DNA from: Clostridia bacterium
GTDB taxonomy: Bacteria > Bacillota > Clostridia > Oscillospirales > CAG-272
Reading direction: 5' to 3'
DNA length: 35,721 nucleotides
Assembly (NCBI GenBank): GCA_017503105.1
Contig: JAFVTS010000012.1
Location: 1 to 35,721 of the forward strand
The notes beneath the pieces are model-generated. The model was given only the letters and a program-made list of their open reading frames with translations. It did no database searches and was not told the origin of the DNA. The position numbers and the translations under genes are program-made. Of this stretch, positions 8,451 through 16,750 are shown piece by piece (within the stretch, counting starts at the first letter, position 1; every line of letters begins with the position of its first letter).

Positions 8451-9296
8451 ATGATAAATTTATGCAAATTGTTAGAAATAGAAGCTGAAGATTTTAAAAA
8501 ATACAAAGTACACTTTGCAATAGGCAGAGATAACAGAAAAGAACCATATAACACATTTTTAATTGATAATTTCAAAGATTGGCAAGAACGGCAAACATCT
8601 AAAAATTGGAGCAGAAAATATATTCTATCTTTAATATACTACGAAAAGGACATTTGGATGTTTGGCGGTATCTACAAAGTTCTTCCCGTTGCTCCGGTGC
8701 CTATAAATAATGGATCTAATTGGCACGGTTGGAAATATGAGACAGAACTTGTCGACAAAGCGACAGAATACATAGGAAAAGCTTTTTTTAAGTTTAAAAA
8801 AGAGTTTCGAGCGTCATATCCTACGTTGGAATTAGACCCCAAAAACGGAGAACCAATAGCACAAATGCCTTTATCTCATATTCTTGATAAGCGTGTTACA
8901 TTAGCGGATTTCGTTGGATTTGACTCGGTCAATATAAGCTATAAAACGCTGAAATACATTGTTTCAGATAACATTTTATCTTGGAAATCCGCTCTTTCAA
9001 ATATAAAAGGAATTTATTTAATTGTAGATACGAAAACCGGAAAACAATACGTTGGCAGCGCCTATGGTGATGATTGCATTTGGCAACGATGGTCTAATTA
9101 TGCAAAAGACGGTCACGGCGGAAATGCAGAACTAAAAGAACTCATCAAAACAAACGGTATAGACTACAAATACAATTTCAAATATTCAATCCTTGAAGTT
9201 TGCAATATGAATCTTGGTAACGAATATATCATAAGTCGAGAAAAACATTGGAAAGAAGTTTTACTTACACGACAGTTTGGATTAAATTTGAATTAA
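8451..9296 (+). CDS. GIY-YIG nuclease-domain protein
   Basis: A 281-residue protein whose C-terminal third is a GIY-YIG nuclease domain: G187-I-Y, Y200-V-G, the expected arginine at R213 in IWQRW, and the metal-binding glutamate at E264 in SREKHWK, followed by a G-x-N end. All key residues are present, so nuclease activity is plausible. The N-terminal 180 residues form an unrecognised domain (YEKDIWMFGGIYKV, WKYETELV). The gene is clearly more AT-rich than its neighbours and has its own promoter, which suggests acquisition by transfer. Such stand-alone proteins occur in defence or mobile contexts, but no methylase or integrase is adjacent, so the role here is unknown. Confidence 0.8.
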   Translation: MINLCKLLEIEAEDFKKYKVHFAIGRDNRKEPYNTFLIDNFKDWQERQTSKNWSRKYILSLIYYEKDIWMFGGIYKVLPVAPVPINNGSNWHGWKYETELVDKATEYIGKAFFKFKKEFRASYPTLELDPKNGEPIAQMPLSHILDKRVTLADFVGFDSVNISYKTLKYIVSDNILSWKSALSNIKGIYLIVDTKTGKQYVGSAYGDDCIWQRWSNYAKDGHGGNAELKELIKTNGIDYKYNFKYSILEVCNMNLGNEYIISREKHWKEVLLTRQFGLNLN

Positions 9297-9303
9297 AAAA
9301 GAC

Positions 9304-9332
9304 TTGACTTTTTATAAAAAGTGTGCTATAAT
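9304..9332 (+). promoter_or_regulatory. Sigma-A promoter for the CNNM leader transcript
   Basis: TTGACT (9304-9309), 17-bp spacer, TATAAT (9327-9332). Transcription would begin near 9339, leaving a leader of about 245 nt before the transporter gene. Confidence 0.85.
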
Positions 9333-9398
9333 ATGTATTGATAACTCTGTGAGGCTTTGTGCTTTTACTTGCTTCACAGCGAATTTTATGGAGGAATC

Positions 9399-9452
9399 AT
9401 GGACGACGACGCGGACGGGGATACTTGTCAGTGTACCGTGCTTTTGGAATAG
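9399..9452 (+). CDS. Possible 17-residue Asp-rich leader peptide
   Basis: ATG at 9399 follows GGAGG at 9390-9394 (spacing four, slightly short) and reads MDDDADGDTCQCTVLLE, ending in TAG eight bases before the attenuator stem. Five of the first eight residues are Asp. Acidic runs early in a nascent chain are known to destabilise ribosomes at low magnesium, and the downstream gene belongs to a magnesium-transport family, so a leader-peptide role is attractive. An alternative frame starts at ATG 9388 but lacks a ribosome site. Confidence 0.4.
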   Translation: MDDDADGDTCQCTVLLE

Positions 9453-9459
9453 TAAATAC

Positions 9460-9508
9460 GACTTAACCGCACTTAAAACAGGTACGGTTAGGTCTTTTTT
9501 GCTTTTTT
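9460..9508 (+). terminator. Attenuator-like intrinsic terminator in the CNNM leader
   Basis: GACTTAACCG (9460-9469) pairs with CGGTTAGGTC (9485-9494, one G-U), followed by TTTTTTGCTTTTTT. It lies about 75 bp before the transporter start and after the promoter, so transcription must read through it. GTACC at 9433-9437 could pair with GGTAC at 9481-9485 as a weak competing structure. Confidence 0.8.
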
Positions 9509-9583
9509 CGCTCCGAAGACGGCGAAAAATAACACCAAACACGAAAGTACACAAGAAACAAGAAAGGACTCGTAAATTTTAAA

Positions 9584-10906
9584 ATGGGAATATACATAAT
9601 TATCATAGTAATATGCCTTATCGGTTCGGCATATTTCTCGGCAACGGAGACCGCATTCTCCACACTGAACCGAATACGTATCAAGAACCTTGCAGAAAAA
9701 GGCAGTAAAAAAGCCAAGCTCACGCTGAAGCTTGCGGACGATTACGATTCTCTGCTCTCGGCTATCCTTATAGGAAACAACATAGTAAACATTCTCTGCT
9801 CATCCGTGTCAACGCTTTTGTTCGTTGAGATCCTGCTCAAAGATTGGGATAGCGGTGAAAGCACGACCGTATCTACCCTCGTTTTGACGGTTATCGTTCT
9901 TCTCGTCGGTGAAATAACCCCGAAAACTCTCGCAAAAAAATACCCCGAGAAGTTCGCTATGTTCTCCGCTCCTATTATCAGATTTATTAAAATAATTCTC
10001 ACGCCTCTCAGCCTGATATTCAACGGATGGCAACTTCTCCTTTCCAAAATATTCAAGAGCAACGATGACGATAAGGGTATGACGGAGGAGGAGCTCATCT
10101 CCATTGTCGAGGAAGCCGCTGAAGAGGGCGAATTCGACGAAGAGGAAAGCACGCTTATAAAGAGCGCTATTGAATTCGGCGATCTTGAGGTCGGAGATAT
10201 TTACACTCCGAGAATCGACGTTACGGCTATCAACTCATCATCGAGCACGGATGAGATAAAGAAGATATTCATTGAATCGGGGTTCTCGCGTATTCCCGTT
10301 TACGACGATGACATTGACAACATTTCGGGTATTCTTTACTACAAGGACTTCTATGCGGCGCTCGGAAGCTCCGACGATCCCGCTATCAAGGAGATAATCA
10401 AGCCCGTAATCTACGTCGCAAAGACGCAGAAGGTCAACGACCTTATGAAGGAGCTTCAGGAAAAGCAGCTTCACCTTGCAGTCGTTACGGATGAATTCGG
10501 CTCTACCGCCGGTCTTGTAACCCTTGAGGATATACTTGAGGAGATCGTCGGTGACATCTGGGACGAACACGATGAGATCGTGGAAGAATTCAAGGAAATA
10601 GGCGAAAAAGAATATATCGCATCGGGAAAAGCCATCATATCCAAGGTGTTTGACGAGCTTGAGATAGACGAGGACCCCGAAGCGTTGACAGTCAACGGCT
10701 GGGCGATGCAGGTGCTCGGAAGAATTCCGCAGGAAAACGACGAGTTCGAAGCATCGGGGCTTTCCGTCAAGGTTCTTAAAATGAACGGCAGAAGAATTGA
10801 AAACGTGCATATCACCGACGTTCGAGTCTTTGAAGAGGACGAAGAGGACTCCAAGAGGGATAAGGACTCCGATGAGGACGAGGCACAGGCAAAATTCGAA
10901 ATATAA
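9584..10906 (+). CDS. CNNM/CorC (HlyC-family) divalent cation transporter
   Basis: A 440-residue protein with the full family layout. A CNNM membrane domain covers residues 1-190, with the signature patches SATETAFSTLN (19-29), GNNIVNI and GEITPKTLAKK. A tandem CBS pair at about 205-335 contains YTPRIDVTAI, FSRIPVYDDD and DEFGSTAGLVTLEDILEEIVG. A C-terminal CorC_HlyC domain at about 345-420 is followed by an acidic tail. Bacterial CNNM proteins export or transport Mg2+ (and perhaps Co2+), with the CBS pair sensing Mg-ATP. The only candidate ribosome site, AAAGGA, lies unusually far from the ATG (about 15 nt), so initiation may be weak or structure-dependent. Expression probably depends on read-through of the leader terminator. 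Confidence 0.9.
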   Translation: MGIYIIIIVICLIGSAYFSATETAFSTLNRIRIKNLAEKGSKKAKLTLKLADDYDSLLSAILIGNNIVNILCSSVSTLLFVEILLKDWDSGESTTVSTLVLTVIVLLVGEITPKTLAKKYPEKFAMFSAPIIRFIKIILTPLSLIFNGWQLLLSKIFKSNDDDKGMTEEELISIVEEAAEEGEFDEEESTLIKSAIEFGDLEVGDIYTPRIDVTAINSSSSTDEIKKIFIESGFSRIPVYDDDIDNISGILYYKDFYAALGSSDDPAIKEIIKPVIYVAKTQKVNDLMKELQEKQLHLAVVTDEFGSTAGLVTLEDILEEIVGDIWDEHDEIVEEFKEIGEKEYIASGKAIISKVFDELEIDEDPEALTVNGWAMQVLGRIPQENDEFEASGLSVKVLKMNGRRIENVHITDVRVFEEDEEDSKRDKDSDEDEAQAKFEI

Positions 10907-10912
10907 TATACC

Positions 10913-10955
10913 GACACCCCGAAGCGGCAATATCCGCTTCGGGGTGTCTTCCCGT
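10913..10955 (+). terminator. Terminator-like hairpin after the CNNM gene
   Basis: A perfect 15-pair stem (10913-10927 with 10934-10948) around the loop CAATAT. The following bases (TTCCCGTTAT) are only modestly T-rich, so termination may be partial. Confidence 0.65.
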
Positions 10956-11030
10956 TATAAGGACAAATTGCTTTTCAAATCATTCGGCGGCAGGCAAGCA
11001 TCTGAGTCCGACAAGCATTTGAAACAAGTA

Positions 11031-11070
11031 AAAAAGACACGGTCTGCAGGTGACCGTGCCTTTTTCTTTT
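11031..11070. terminator. Bidirectional terminator between CNNM and rplL
   Basis: CACGGTC (11038-11044) pairs with GACCGTG (11052-11058), with TTTTTCTTTT to the right and, on the minus strand, TCTTTTTT. It ends the rplJL transcript and backs up the CNNM hairpin. Confidence 0.85.
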
Positions 11071-11082
11071 AAAGAGATGAAA

Positions 11083-11460
11083 TTACTTAAGTTCAACCTC
11101 TGCGCCTGCTGCCTTAAGCTGCTCAGCGATCTTTTCAGCCTCTTCCTTAGCAACTGCTTCCTTGACAGTCTTGGGAGCTGCCTCAACGAGGTCCTTAGCG
11201 TCCTTAAGTCCGAGACCGGTGATCTCACGAACGACCTTGATAACGTTGAGCTTGGATGCGCCTGCGTCCTTAAGTACAACGTCAAACTCGGTCTTCTCCT
11301 CTGCTGCGGGAGCTGCTGCTGCGCCACCTGCTACGGGAGCTGCTGCAACGGGAGCTGCGGATACGCCGAATTCCTCCTCAAGTGCCTTAACGAGGTCAGC
11401 GAGTTCAAGAATGGTAAGACCCTTTACAAGTTCAAGGATCTGAGTAGACTTTTCGTTCAT
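11083..11460 (-). CDS. rplL: 50S ribosomal protein L7/L12
   Basis: A 125-residue protein of the usual length. The N-terminal helical dimerisation region ([29 protein letters not shown]) leads into an Ala/Pro/Gly hinge (about 36-54) and the globular C-terminal domain with [37 protein letters not shown] and AAPKTVKE. It forms the stalk that recruits translational GTPases. It lies 61 bp downstream of rplJ in the same transcript, with a GGAGGAATAG ribosome site. Its partner genes rpoB and rpoC, usually next downstream, are absent here. Confidence 0.98.
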   Translation of the reverse strand: MNEKSTQILELVKGLTILELADLVKALEEEFGVSAAPVAAAPVAGGAAAAPAAEEKTEFDVVLKDAGASKLNVIKVVREITGLGLKDAKDLVEAAPKTVKEAVAKEEAEKIAEQLKAAGAEVELK

Positions 11461-11521
11461 TTTACTATTCCTCCAAAAATTGTGTTAATTTTTTTAATAA
11501 CTAAATCAGTTTATGCAGAAA

Positions 11522-12064
11522 TTAAGCCTCTGCGGGAGCTTCTTGGGGAGCCTCGGCAGCCTCTGCGCCGTCGCCCTCCTTGTCGATCTTCGCCTGAAGA
11601 ACGTATGCAAATCCGTAAAGAGAAGACATAAGGCTTCCCATCATCTTTGCAACGAGTACTTCCTTCGAAGGAGTCGCAGCGAGTGCCTCTACGCCTGCAG
11701 TGTCAAGAACACCGCCGTCAACGAAGCCTGCTTTGATTTCGAAGCATTCGATCTTATCAGCGTATTCCTTCATGATCTTCGCTGCTGCGAGAGGATCGTC
11801 CTGGCTGATAGCAATAGCCGTCATACCGCTGAGATGCTGCTTCATGTCACCGTAGCCTGCGATATCACAAGCTCTGCCGGTAAGGGTATTCTTCATAACC
11901 GTGTACTCTACGCCTGCCTTACGAAGAGCGGCGCGGAGCTCGGTGTCTTCAGAAACCGTAATGCCTTCGTACTTTACAAGAACGCCTGCTGCTGCGGACT
12001 GCATCTTTGCCGCGAGAGCTTCAACGACTTGCTTCTTTTCTTCAAGAATCTTGTTGCTGGGCAT
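11522..12064 (-). CDS. rplJ: 50S ribosomal protein L10
   Basis: A 180-residue stalk-base protein. The start is set at the ATG at 12064 (MPSNKILEEKKQVVEALAAKMQ) because GGAGGTGA sits just upstream; a longer in-frame reading starts inside the leader. Family features include AAAGVLVKYEGITVSEDTELRAALRKAG, YTVMKNTLTGRA and the C-terminal helix that binds L7/L12 dimers, followed by an acidic, Ala-rich tail. It anchors L7/L12 on 23S rRNA and the L10-L12 complex typically binds its own leader. It is the first gene of rplJ-rplL; rplK and rplA are not adjacent. Confidence 0.97.
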   Translation of the reverse strand: MPSNKILEEKKQVVEALAAKMQSAAAGVLVKYEGITVSEDTELRAALRKAGVEYTVMKNTLTGRACDIAGYGDMKQHLSGMTAIAISQDDPLAAAKIMKEYADKIECFEIKAGFVDGGVLDTAGVEALAATPSKEVLVAKMMGSLMSSLYGFAYVLQAKIDKEGDGAEAAEAPQEAPAEA

Positions 12065-12084
12065 TTTTTCTTTCACCTCCGTAA

Positions 12085-12234
12085 AAATTTCAATTAAAAA
12101 ATCCTTTCCGATAGCGCTCCTACAAAAACGCGCAAACCGAGAAAGGACAACCAAAATATGAATATTTCGTTGTTACGTCTTCCTCGGCAGGAAAGCGAAA
12201 CCGCTTTTACCGGAACCTGCTGTCTTAGGATACC
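12085..12234 (-). ncRNA. L10 leader (ribosomal protein autoregulatory leader)
   Basis: Between the promoter and rplJ the minus strand contains AAGACAGCAGG, then TCCTGCCGAGGAAGACGT, the conserved core of the Firmicutes L10 leader bound by L10(L12)4. A terminator hairpin follows directly, so control is by attenuation. Confidence 0.85.
12093..12147 (-). terminator. Attenuator in the rplJ leader
   Basis: On the minus strand TCCTTTC (12147-12141) pairs with GAAAGGA (12108-12102), with inner GCGC/GCGC pairing, followed by TTTTTT just before the rplJ ribosome site. Confidence 0.75.
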
Positions 12235-12240
12235 TAAAGT

Positions 12241-12269
12241 ATTATACTATAAAGTTTTCCGTTTGTCAA
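12241..12269 (-). promoter_or_regulatory. Consensus promoter of rplJL
   Basis: Minus strand TTGACA (12269-12264), 17-bp spacer, TATAAT (12246-12241). It drives the L10 leader. Confidence 0.9.
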
Positions 12270-12329
12270 TACCTTTTTCAGAAAAAAATAAAAATTTTTC
12301 AGCGTTGCGCCCCAAACAGAGCGCAACGC
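12270..12329 (-). terminator. Terminator of the beta-mannosidase-like gene
   Basis: Read leftwards, GCGTTGCGC and GCGCAACGC form a nine-pair stem (12302-12329) followed by a T-rich run (TTTTTATTTTTTT) reaching the rplJ promoter. Confidence 0.8.
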
Positions 12330-12404
12330 CTTCTTTGAAAGATATTTGAGAACGGTTCGGCGGAGCGCAGGAGAAATTACGCATTCCGTTCCGCCACGCT
12401 AAAT

Positions 12405-14525
12405 TCACTTTCTTCCTATATTATATACACTCATTACGGAGAGCTCCGACATCAGACGCTCGGCGGACACGTTTTCTGCTGTAACGAACGGAATGCGTCT
12501 TACCGACTCGTCCGTTATGTCAATACAGTTTTGTTCGAACACAGCATCCATCTTCTCAAAGCCGAATACCACGTCCTTAGCAAGGACCGACGACGTGCAG
12601 ATAAGAACGAACTCGCGACCGGAACCGCTTATTTCGCAAAGTATATCGGGCTTTACGAACTCAAAGCACGCAGGTGTCACAAAGAGGTACGCACCCGAGA
12701 AGAGCTTGCCCATTTCGCTGCAAAGAATATATTCAACGTAATATTCCCTCTCGTGCCCGACGGCATACTCCGTAAGGTCCACCGTATGCGTCCTCGCCGA
12801 GGAGAACTTATCCGCGGTGATCTCAAGGGTGGATTTGAATATCTGCTTGTTGGACGCGTTCTTCAAAGACAGCTCCACGACTCCCGAAAAAGCGTGCTTT
12901 GACTCGTTGGAAAGGACGAACGCTATTCCGTACTTACCGTCACGCTCCGCAGATATACGAACAGGCGAGAAGAATTGCTTTGCCTTGTAATACGGCACCT
13001 TCAATCTGCCGTTATGATCTATCAAAGCATACGAAACCGAGGGCTCCGAGTCGTTCAATGAGGCTATGATGGATGAACCGTATCTCGTCCTCGTAACTCT
13101 TTTAACGTCGGACGCCGCCTCGTTTTCGTGGGCGCTTGATATTCCCGACATATAAGAAAGCTCCTCAAAGCCGTCGGCATATCTGTACGAGCGCGACGCG
13201 ACGGAAAGCATTTCTACCACGGCGTCGGTACTCACGGTATGATAGCGCATAACACGAGAGAACATATTCAGGTCGTCCTGCTCACAAACAGAGGAAAGCG
13301 TTTTTAAATCGGGGAGAGAGACCACCGTCCTGATAAGCTCGTCCTCGTCGCCGATCTCTCTGAGCACGGCTGACGGAAGAACTTCTTCCATCACCTCTTT
13401 CAAGACCGCCGTGCGCTCGGGATCGAGAAGCGACGGCGCGTACGCGACCGAAAATACGCACGGGTGCTCGGACATCCTCGCAAAATGGAAGGAAAGCCCG
13501 CGTTTAAGCGCTCCCGTTTCCATAGAAGCGAGCACGCTCTCATCGACGACGCATTCAAGCGCTATTCCGTGAGTGTCGCAAAGTCTTAAAAACTCATCTG
13601 ACGGATATCTGCCCTTGCCGATGAATCTTATAAAATTCATATTCGCCACGGATGCGGCGGATATAAGAGATGACGCGCGAGCGAACATATCGAACTCGGA
13701 GAAGCACCCCTCCGCTACGTATTCCGCTCCCATAGCGAACAGCTTCATATCGTTGACCGTAAAGGACATACCTCTCCGATCGTCAAGCGCGAGCGCCCTG
13801 AAGCCTACGGTCGTGTCTTTGGAATCGACGACCTCGTTATCGTAATAAATGTTAACTCTCAGCTTATATACGTTTTGAATGCCGTAGCCCGTGGGGCTCC
13901 AGAAAAGAGGATCGGGAACGTTAATAACGGTCTTGCCGTTCGTCACACCGCCGTAATAGATCTTTCCTGCGGGAGATATGAGCGTGGCAACCGCCTTGAT
14001 ATCATCCGTTTTTCCTATCATACTTACGGAAACATCGACACTGACCCCGTTCTCACCGAAAACGGGCTTTGCAGACACGTCCGATATATATGCGTTTTTA
14101 AACGTGAAAAAGCGAGGCTCCTCAAAAAGGGTCACGTCGCGGACGCGATCGGCGGCAGGTATCTTGATAAGCACCGTATTAGTACCCGAAACGGCAAGAC
14201 CCGAAACGTCGACGCTGAGTGCGATATCGCCCACGGTATTAAGAACTGCTTTACCGTTAAAGAAGACCTCCGCCTCGGTGTCAAGACGCGGTATGTAAAG
14301 AAACGCGTATTTCAGTCTCGCGGCGTCGGATGAAAGATTGAACGACGCGCTGATCTCAAATTCAGATTTCAAGACGGAAAGACGCTCTTCAGCCTCATCC
14401 CTGTAATAGGGATTTTTTATATCGCCGCTTTCCTTGAGCGCGGCAAAAAGCGACGTCGGCACCGTCAAAAACAGGCGCTTGTCCCCCGTCGAGGCTACAA
14501 GCTTTTTAAGTTCGGTATTAAACAT
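12405..14525 (-). CDS. Beta-mannosidase-like GH2 protein, probably catalytically inactive
   Basis: A 706-residue protein with the beta-mannosidase layout: NPYYRDEAEERL near residue 38 (cf. the family's YRDNE motif), the sugar-binding jelly roll, WSPTGYGIQNVYKLRV at the Ig-like domain, GFRALALDD leading into a barrel, and SLNDSEPSVSYALIDHNGR plus YYKAKQFFSPV at the barrel end. Where active enzymes carry the GNNE acid/base motif after RLRHHPS, this protein reads RMSEHPCVFSVAYAPS, with no Asn-Glu pair. I see no convincing nucleophile motif such as SE(F/Y)G either. It lacks a signal peptide. It follows the CapD-like gene by 42 bp with an AGAGGT ribosome site, so the two likely form an operon. A binding or scaffolding role is inference. 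Confidence 0.75.
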   Translation of the reverse strand: MFNTELKKLVASTGDKRLFLTVPTSLFAALKESGDIKNPYYRDEAEERLSVLKSEFEISASFNLSSDAARLKYAFLYIPRLDTEAEVFFNGKAVLNTVGDIALSVDVSGLAVSGTNTVLIKIPAADRVRDVTLFEEPRFFTFKNAYISDVSAKPVFGENGVSVDVSVSMIGKTDDIKAVATLISPAGKIYYGGVTNGKTVINVPDPLFWSPTGYGIQNVYKLRVNIYYDNEVVDSKDTTVGFRALALDDRRGMSFTVNDMKLFAMGAEYVAEGCFSEFDMFARASSLISAASVANMNFIRFIGKGRYPSDEFLRLCDTHGIALECVVDESVLASMETGALKRGLSFHFARMSEHPCVFSVAYAPSLLDPERTAVLKEVMEEVLPSAVLREIGDEDELIRTVVSLPDLKTLSSVCEQDDLNMFSRVMRYHTVSTDAVVEMLSVASRSYRYADGFEELSYMSGISSAHENEAASDVKRVTRTRYGSSIIASLNDSEPSVSYALIDHNGRLKVPYYKAKQFFSPVRISAERDGKYGIAFVLSNESKHAFSGVVELSLKNASNKQIFKSTLEITADKFSSARTHTVDLTEYAVGHEREYYVEYILCSEMGKLFSGAYLFVTPACFEFVKPDILCEISGSGREFVLICTSSVLAKDVVFGFEKMDAVFEQNCIDITDESVRRIPFVTAENVSAERLMSELSVMSVYNIGRK

Positions 14526-14567
14526 ATAGACCTCTCAAATTCTAATTCCTTGCGTAAGGGCTTATGC

Positions 14568-16484
14568 TCATCCCTTGGCGCAAAGCATCTCCTCCGCGCG
14601 CTCGGCACACACGTTTACCTCATCGGGCGACTTAAACGTAGGTACAGCAAGCTTAAGAGCCTGCGTTATACGCTCCGAGGCGATGTTTTCCCTCTCCTCG
14701 ATGACGGTTCTCATAAGCATTTCCAGCTTTTCGTTCACCTCTTCACGCGTAAACGGCGTTTCTTCTTCGATAAATATAAGATCGTTATCCGTTTTGGTAA
14801 GGTTCTCACGCTTGATCAAAAGCTCCTCGTAAAGCTTCTCACCGGGGCGAAGTCCTATCTCAACGATGTCAATATCCACGTAAGGCGTGAGTCCCGAGAG
14901 CTTTATTATAGTTTCCGCAAGTCCGAGTATCTTGACGGGATCGCCCATATCGAGCACGAAGAGCGTTCCGCGCTTCGCCATAACGCCCGCCTGAACGACG
15001 AGTCCAGCCGCCTCGGGTATCGTCATAAAGTACCTTACTATCCTTTTATCGGTGAGGGTTATAGGACCGCCCTCGTCTATCTGACGCTTAAAGAGCGGAA
15101 CGACTGAGCCGTTAGAGCCGAGCACGTTTCCGAAACGAACGGCGCAAAACTCCGTTTCGCTGTCACGGCGGCAATTTATGACCATCTCGCACATACGCTT
15201 TGACGCGCCCATCACGTTAGTGGGATTTACCGCCTTGTCCGTAGAAACGAGAACGAATTTCTTGACTCCGTACTTCTCTGCTACGTCAGCGGTGTTTTTG
15301 GTGCCAAAGATATTGTTCTTTACGGCTTCGGCGTTGCTGTGCTCCATAAGAGGAACGTGCTTATGCGCGGCAGCGTGGAAAACGACCTCGGGTCTGTAAT
15401 ACGCAAAGACTGCGTCAAGACGCTCCTTGTCCCTGACGGAGGCTATCTCAACGGCAAGATCAAGCTTTCCCGCGTATTTACGGGTGAGCTCTTGCTGTAT
15501 ATCGTAGGCGTTATTTTCATATATATCAAGAATTATCAAGCGGCGCGGCTCGCACCTCGCTATCTGACGGCAGAGCTCGCTTCCTATCGAACCGCCACCG
15601 CCCGTAACGAGCACGGTCTTGCCCTTATAGTAGTCTGCCGCATCAGTATCAACGACGTCGATCTTCTTTCTGAAAAGAATATCGTCAATGCTGATATCTC
15701 TAATAACGCGTTTCTGATTATCGTGCGGTTGCTCCTCGCCTATCGGGAAGTCGTAGATCTTTACCTTGTAACCCGTTTGGCTGTAAAGGTCTATTATTCT
15801 CTTTTGAGCAGATCCCTTCGTGCCCGGGAGCGCAATTATGATCTCCTCAACGGAAAGCTTCTTGAAGAATGACGGTGCCTCTTCCTCGGAATAGACCTTG
15901 ATCCCGCTCACGGTACCTCCGACCTTGCAATCGTCGCAGTCTATAAACATCACCGGACGATAGAGAGAATGCGAGCTGCAAAGAAGCTCCTCAGCAAGCA
16001 TAGCGCCCGTCTGTCCCGCGCCAACTATCGCAACGCCTATACGCTCCTTGCCCCGCGGACCGTCGGATTTTCCCGAGCCAAGCTCAAGACGGCGATAATA
16101 AAGCTGATAGAGAAATCTTGAGGCAAGCGTGACGACGCAAGCGATGGAAAAGAGCGAAACTATCTCCCAAAGTCCGTACCAGATCTTAGGAAGGCAGCGC
16201 GTGATCAGAAGAGCTATGATACCGCTTATCGCATCCGTGAGAATTATTTTACAGTATGCCGCCGTATTGGCATATCGCCATACGTTCGAATATAGCCCTG
16301 CGATAATTCTCGCACCCATACAGAAAACTATGGAAAAGCCATAGTTAACAAAGAAAATAACGGGTTTGATCGTTCTTCCCGGGGTCAGCTCAGCCAAAAA
16401 CATCGTTAATAAGTAAACCGACGTAAAAAGAAGAGCGTCAATCAAAAACAGAAGCGTCGTTCTTCGATTTTTAAAAATACGCAT
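14568..16484 (-). CDS. CapD/FlaA1-type membrane NDP-sugar epimerase/dehydratase
   Basis: A 638-residue polysaccharide biosynthesis protein. Four N-terminal membrane helices (about 8-125) are followed by a first Rossmann-like domain (GAGQTG at 155-160) and the catalytic SDR domain starting at about 285 (VTGGGGSIGSELC, GGGGSIG at 295-301). FHAAAHKHVPLMEHS and STDKAVNPTNVMGASKR are hallmarks of the UDP-GlcNAc 4,6-dehydratase/epimerase group; the usual Tyr is replaced by Met in MGASK, as is normal for the large membrane members. It makes an activated deoxy-amino sugar for surface glycans at the inner face of the membrane. It has a consensus promoter and leads into the beta-mannosidase-like gene. 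Confidence 0.92.
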   Translation of the reverse strand: MRIFKNRRTTLLFLIDALLFTSVYLLTMFLAELTPGRTIKPVIFFVNYGFSIVFCMGARIIAGLYSNVWRYANTAAYCKIILTDAISGIIALLITRCLPKIWYGLWEIVSLFSIACVVTLASRFLYQLYYRRLELGSGKSDGPRGKERIGVAIVGAGQTGAMLAEELLCSSHSLYRPVMFIDCDDCKVGGTVSGIKVYSEEEAPSFFKKLSVEEIIIALPGTKGSAQKRIIDLYSQTGYKVKIYDFPIGEEQPHDNQKRVIRDISIDDILFRKKIDVVDTDAADYYKGKTVLVTGGGGSIGSELCRQIARCEPRRLIILDIYENNAYDIQQELTRKYAGKLDLAVEIASVRDKERLDAVFAYYRPEVVFHAAAHKHVPLMEHSNAEAVKNNIFGTKNTADVAEKYGVKKFVLVSTDKAVNPTNVMGASKRMCEMVINCRRDSETEFCAVRFGNVLGSNGSVVPLFKRQIDEGGPITLTDKRIVRYFMTIPEAAGLVVQAGVMAKRGTLFVLDMGDPVKILGLAETIIKLSGLTPYVDIDIVEIGLRPGEKLYEELLIKRENLTKTDNDLIFIEEETPFTREEVNEKLEMLMRTVIEERENIASERITQALKLAVPTFKSPDEVNVCAERAEEMLCAKG

Positions 16485-16525
16485 TTCATATTCCTCTTTT
16501 AATTAAGTAAAAAATTACTAACTTT

Positions 16526-16554
16526 ATTATACTACTTTAAAAAGTTCTTGTCAA
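16526..16554 (-). promoter_or_regulatory. Consensus promoter of the CapD-like operon
   Basis: Minus strand TTGACA (16554-16549), 17-bp spacer, TATAAT (16531-16526), about 40 bp before the start codon. Confidence 0.88.
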
Positions 16555-16689
16555 CCTATTTTTAAAATCATTAAATAAATAAGTACTTTTTACCAATTAC
16601 CGCACGCAAGTCATCGCCGTTTTTGTAAACTATATTTTACAAAAACGCGTCAAGGCGTTTTCAGTTCGGCAAGAAAATACTTTTTCCAC

Positions 16690-16718
16690 TTGACTTTTTT
16701 CCTCAAAAAGGCTATACT
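16690..16718 (+). promoter_or_regulatory. Promoter of the methyltransferase-like gene
   Basis: TTGACT (16690-16695), 17-bp spacer, TATACT (16713-16718). A separate dyad, TTTTTGTAAA/TTTTACAAAAA, lies at about 16620-16645 between the divergent promoters; it could be an operator or a hairpin. Confidence 0.75.
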
Positions 16719-16750
16719 GTTTTCACCGACAAAAAAACGGAGATCCTTTT

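Larger units (their letters stand above)
9339..9508 (+). ncRNA. Leader RNA or small RNA ending in an attenuator
   Basis: From the promoter to the terminator is a transcript of about 165 nt. It begins with a hairpin (CTGTGAGGC pairing with GCTTCACAG), contains a short Asp-rich ORF, and ends in a strong intrinsic terminator upstream of the CNNM transporter gene. It does not match the M-box, yybP-ykoY, 6S or SRP RNAs as I remember their conserved cores. It may be a regulatory leader of the transporter or an independent small RNA. Confidence 0.55.

Noticed and set aside
9339-9508. 6S RNA, SRP RNA, M-box or yybP-ykoY riboswitch
   Set aside because: The conserved cores of these RNAs, as I know them, are not present. 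Only a hairpin, a short ORF and a terminator can be supported.
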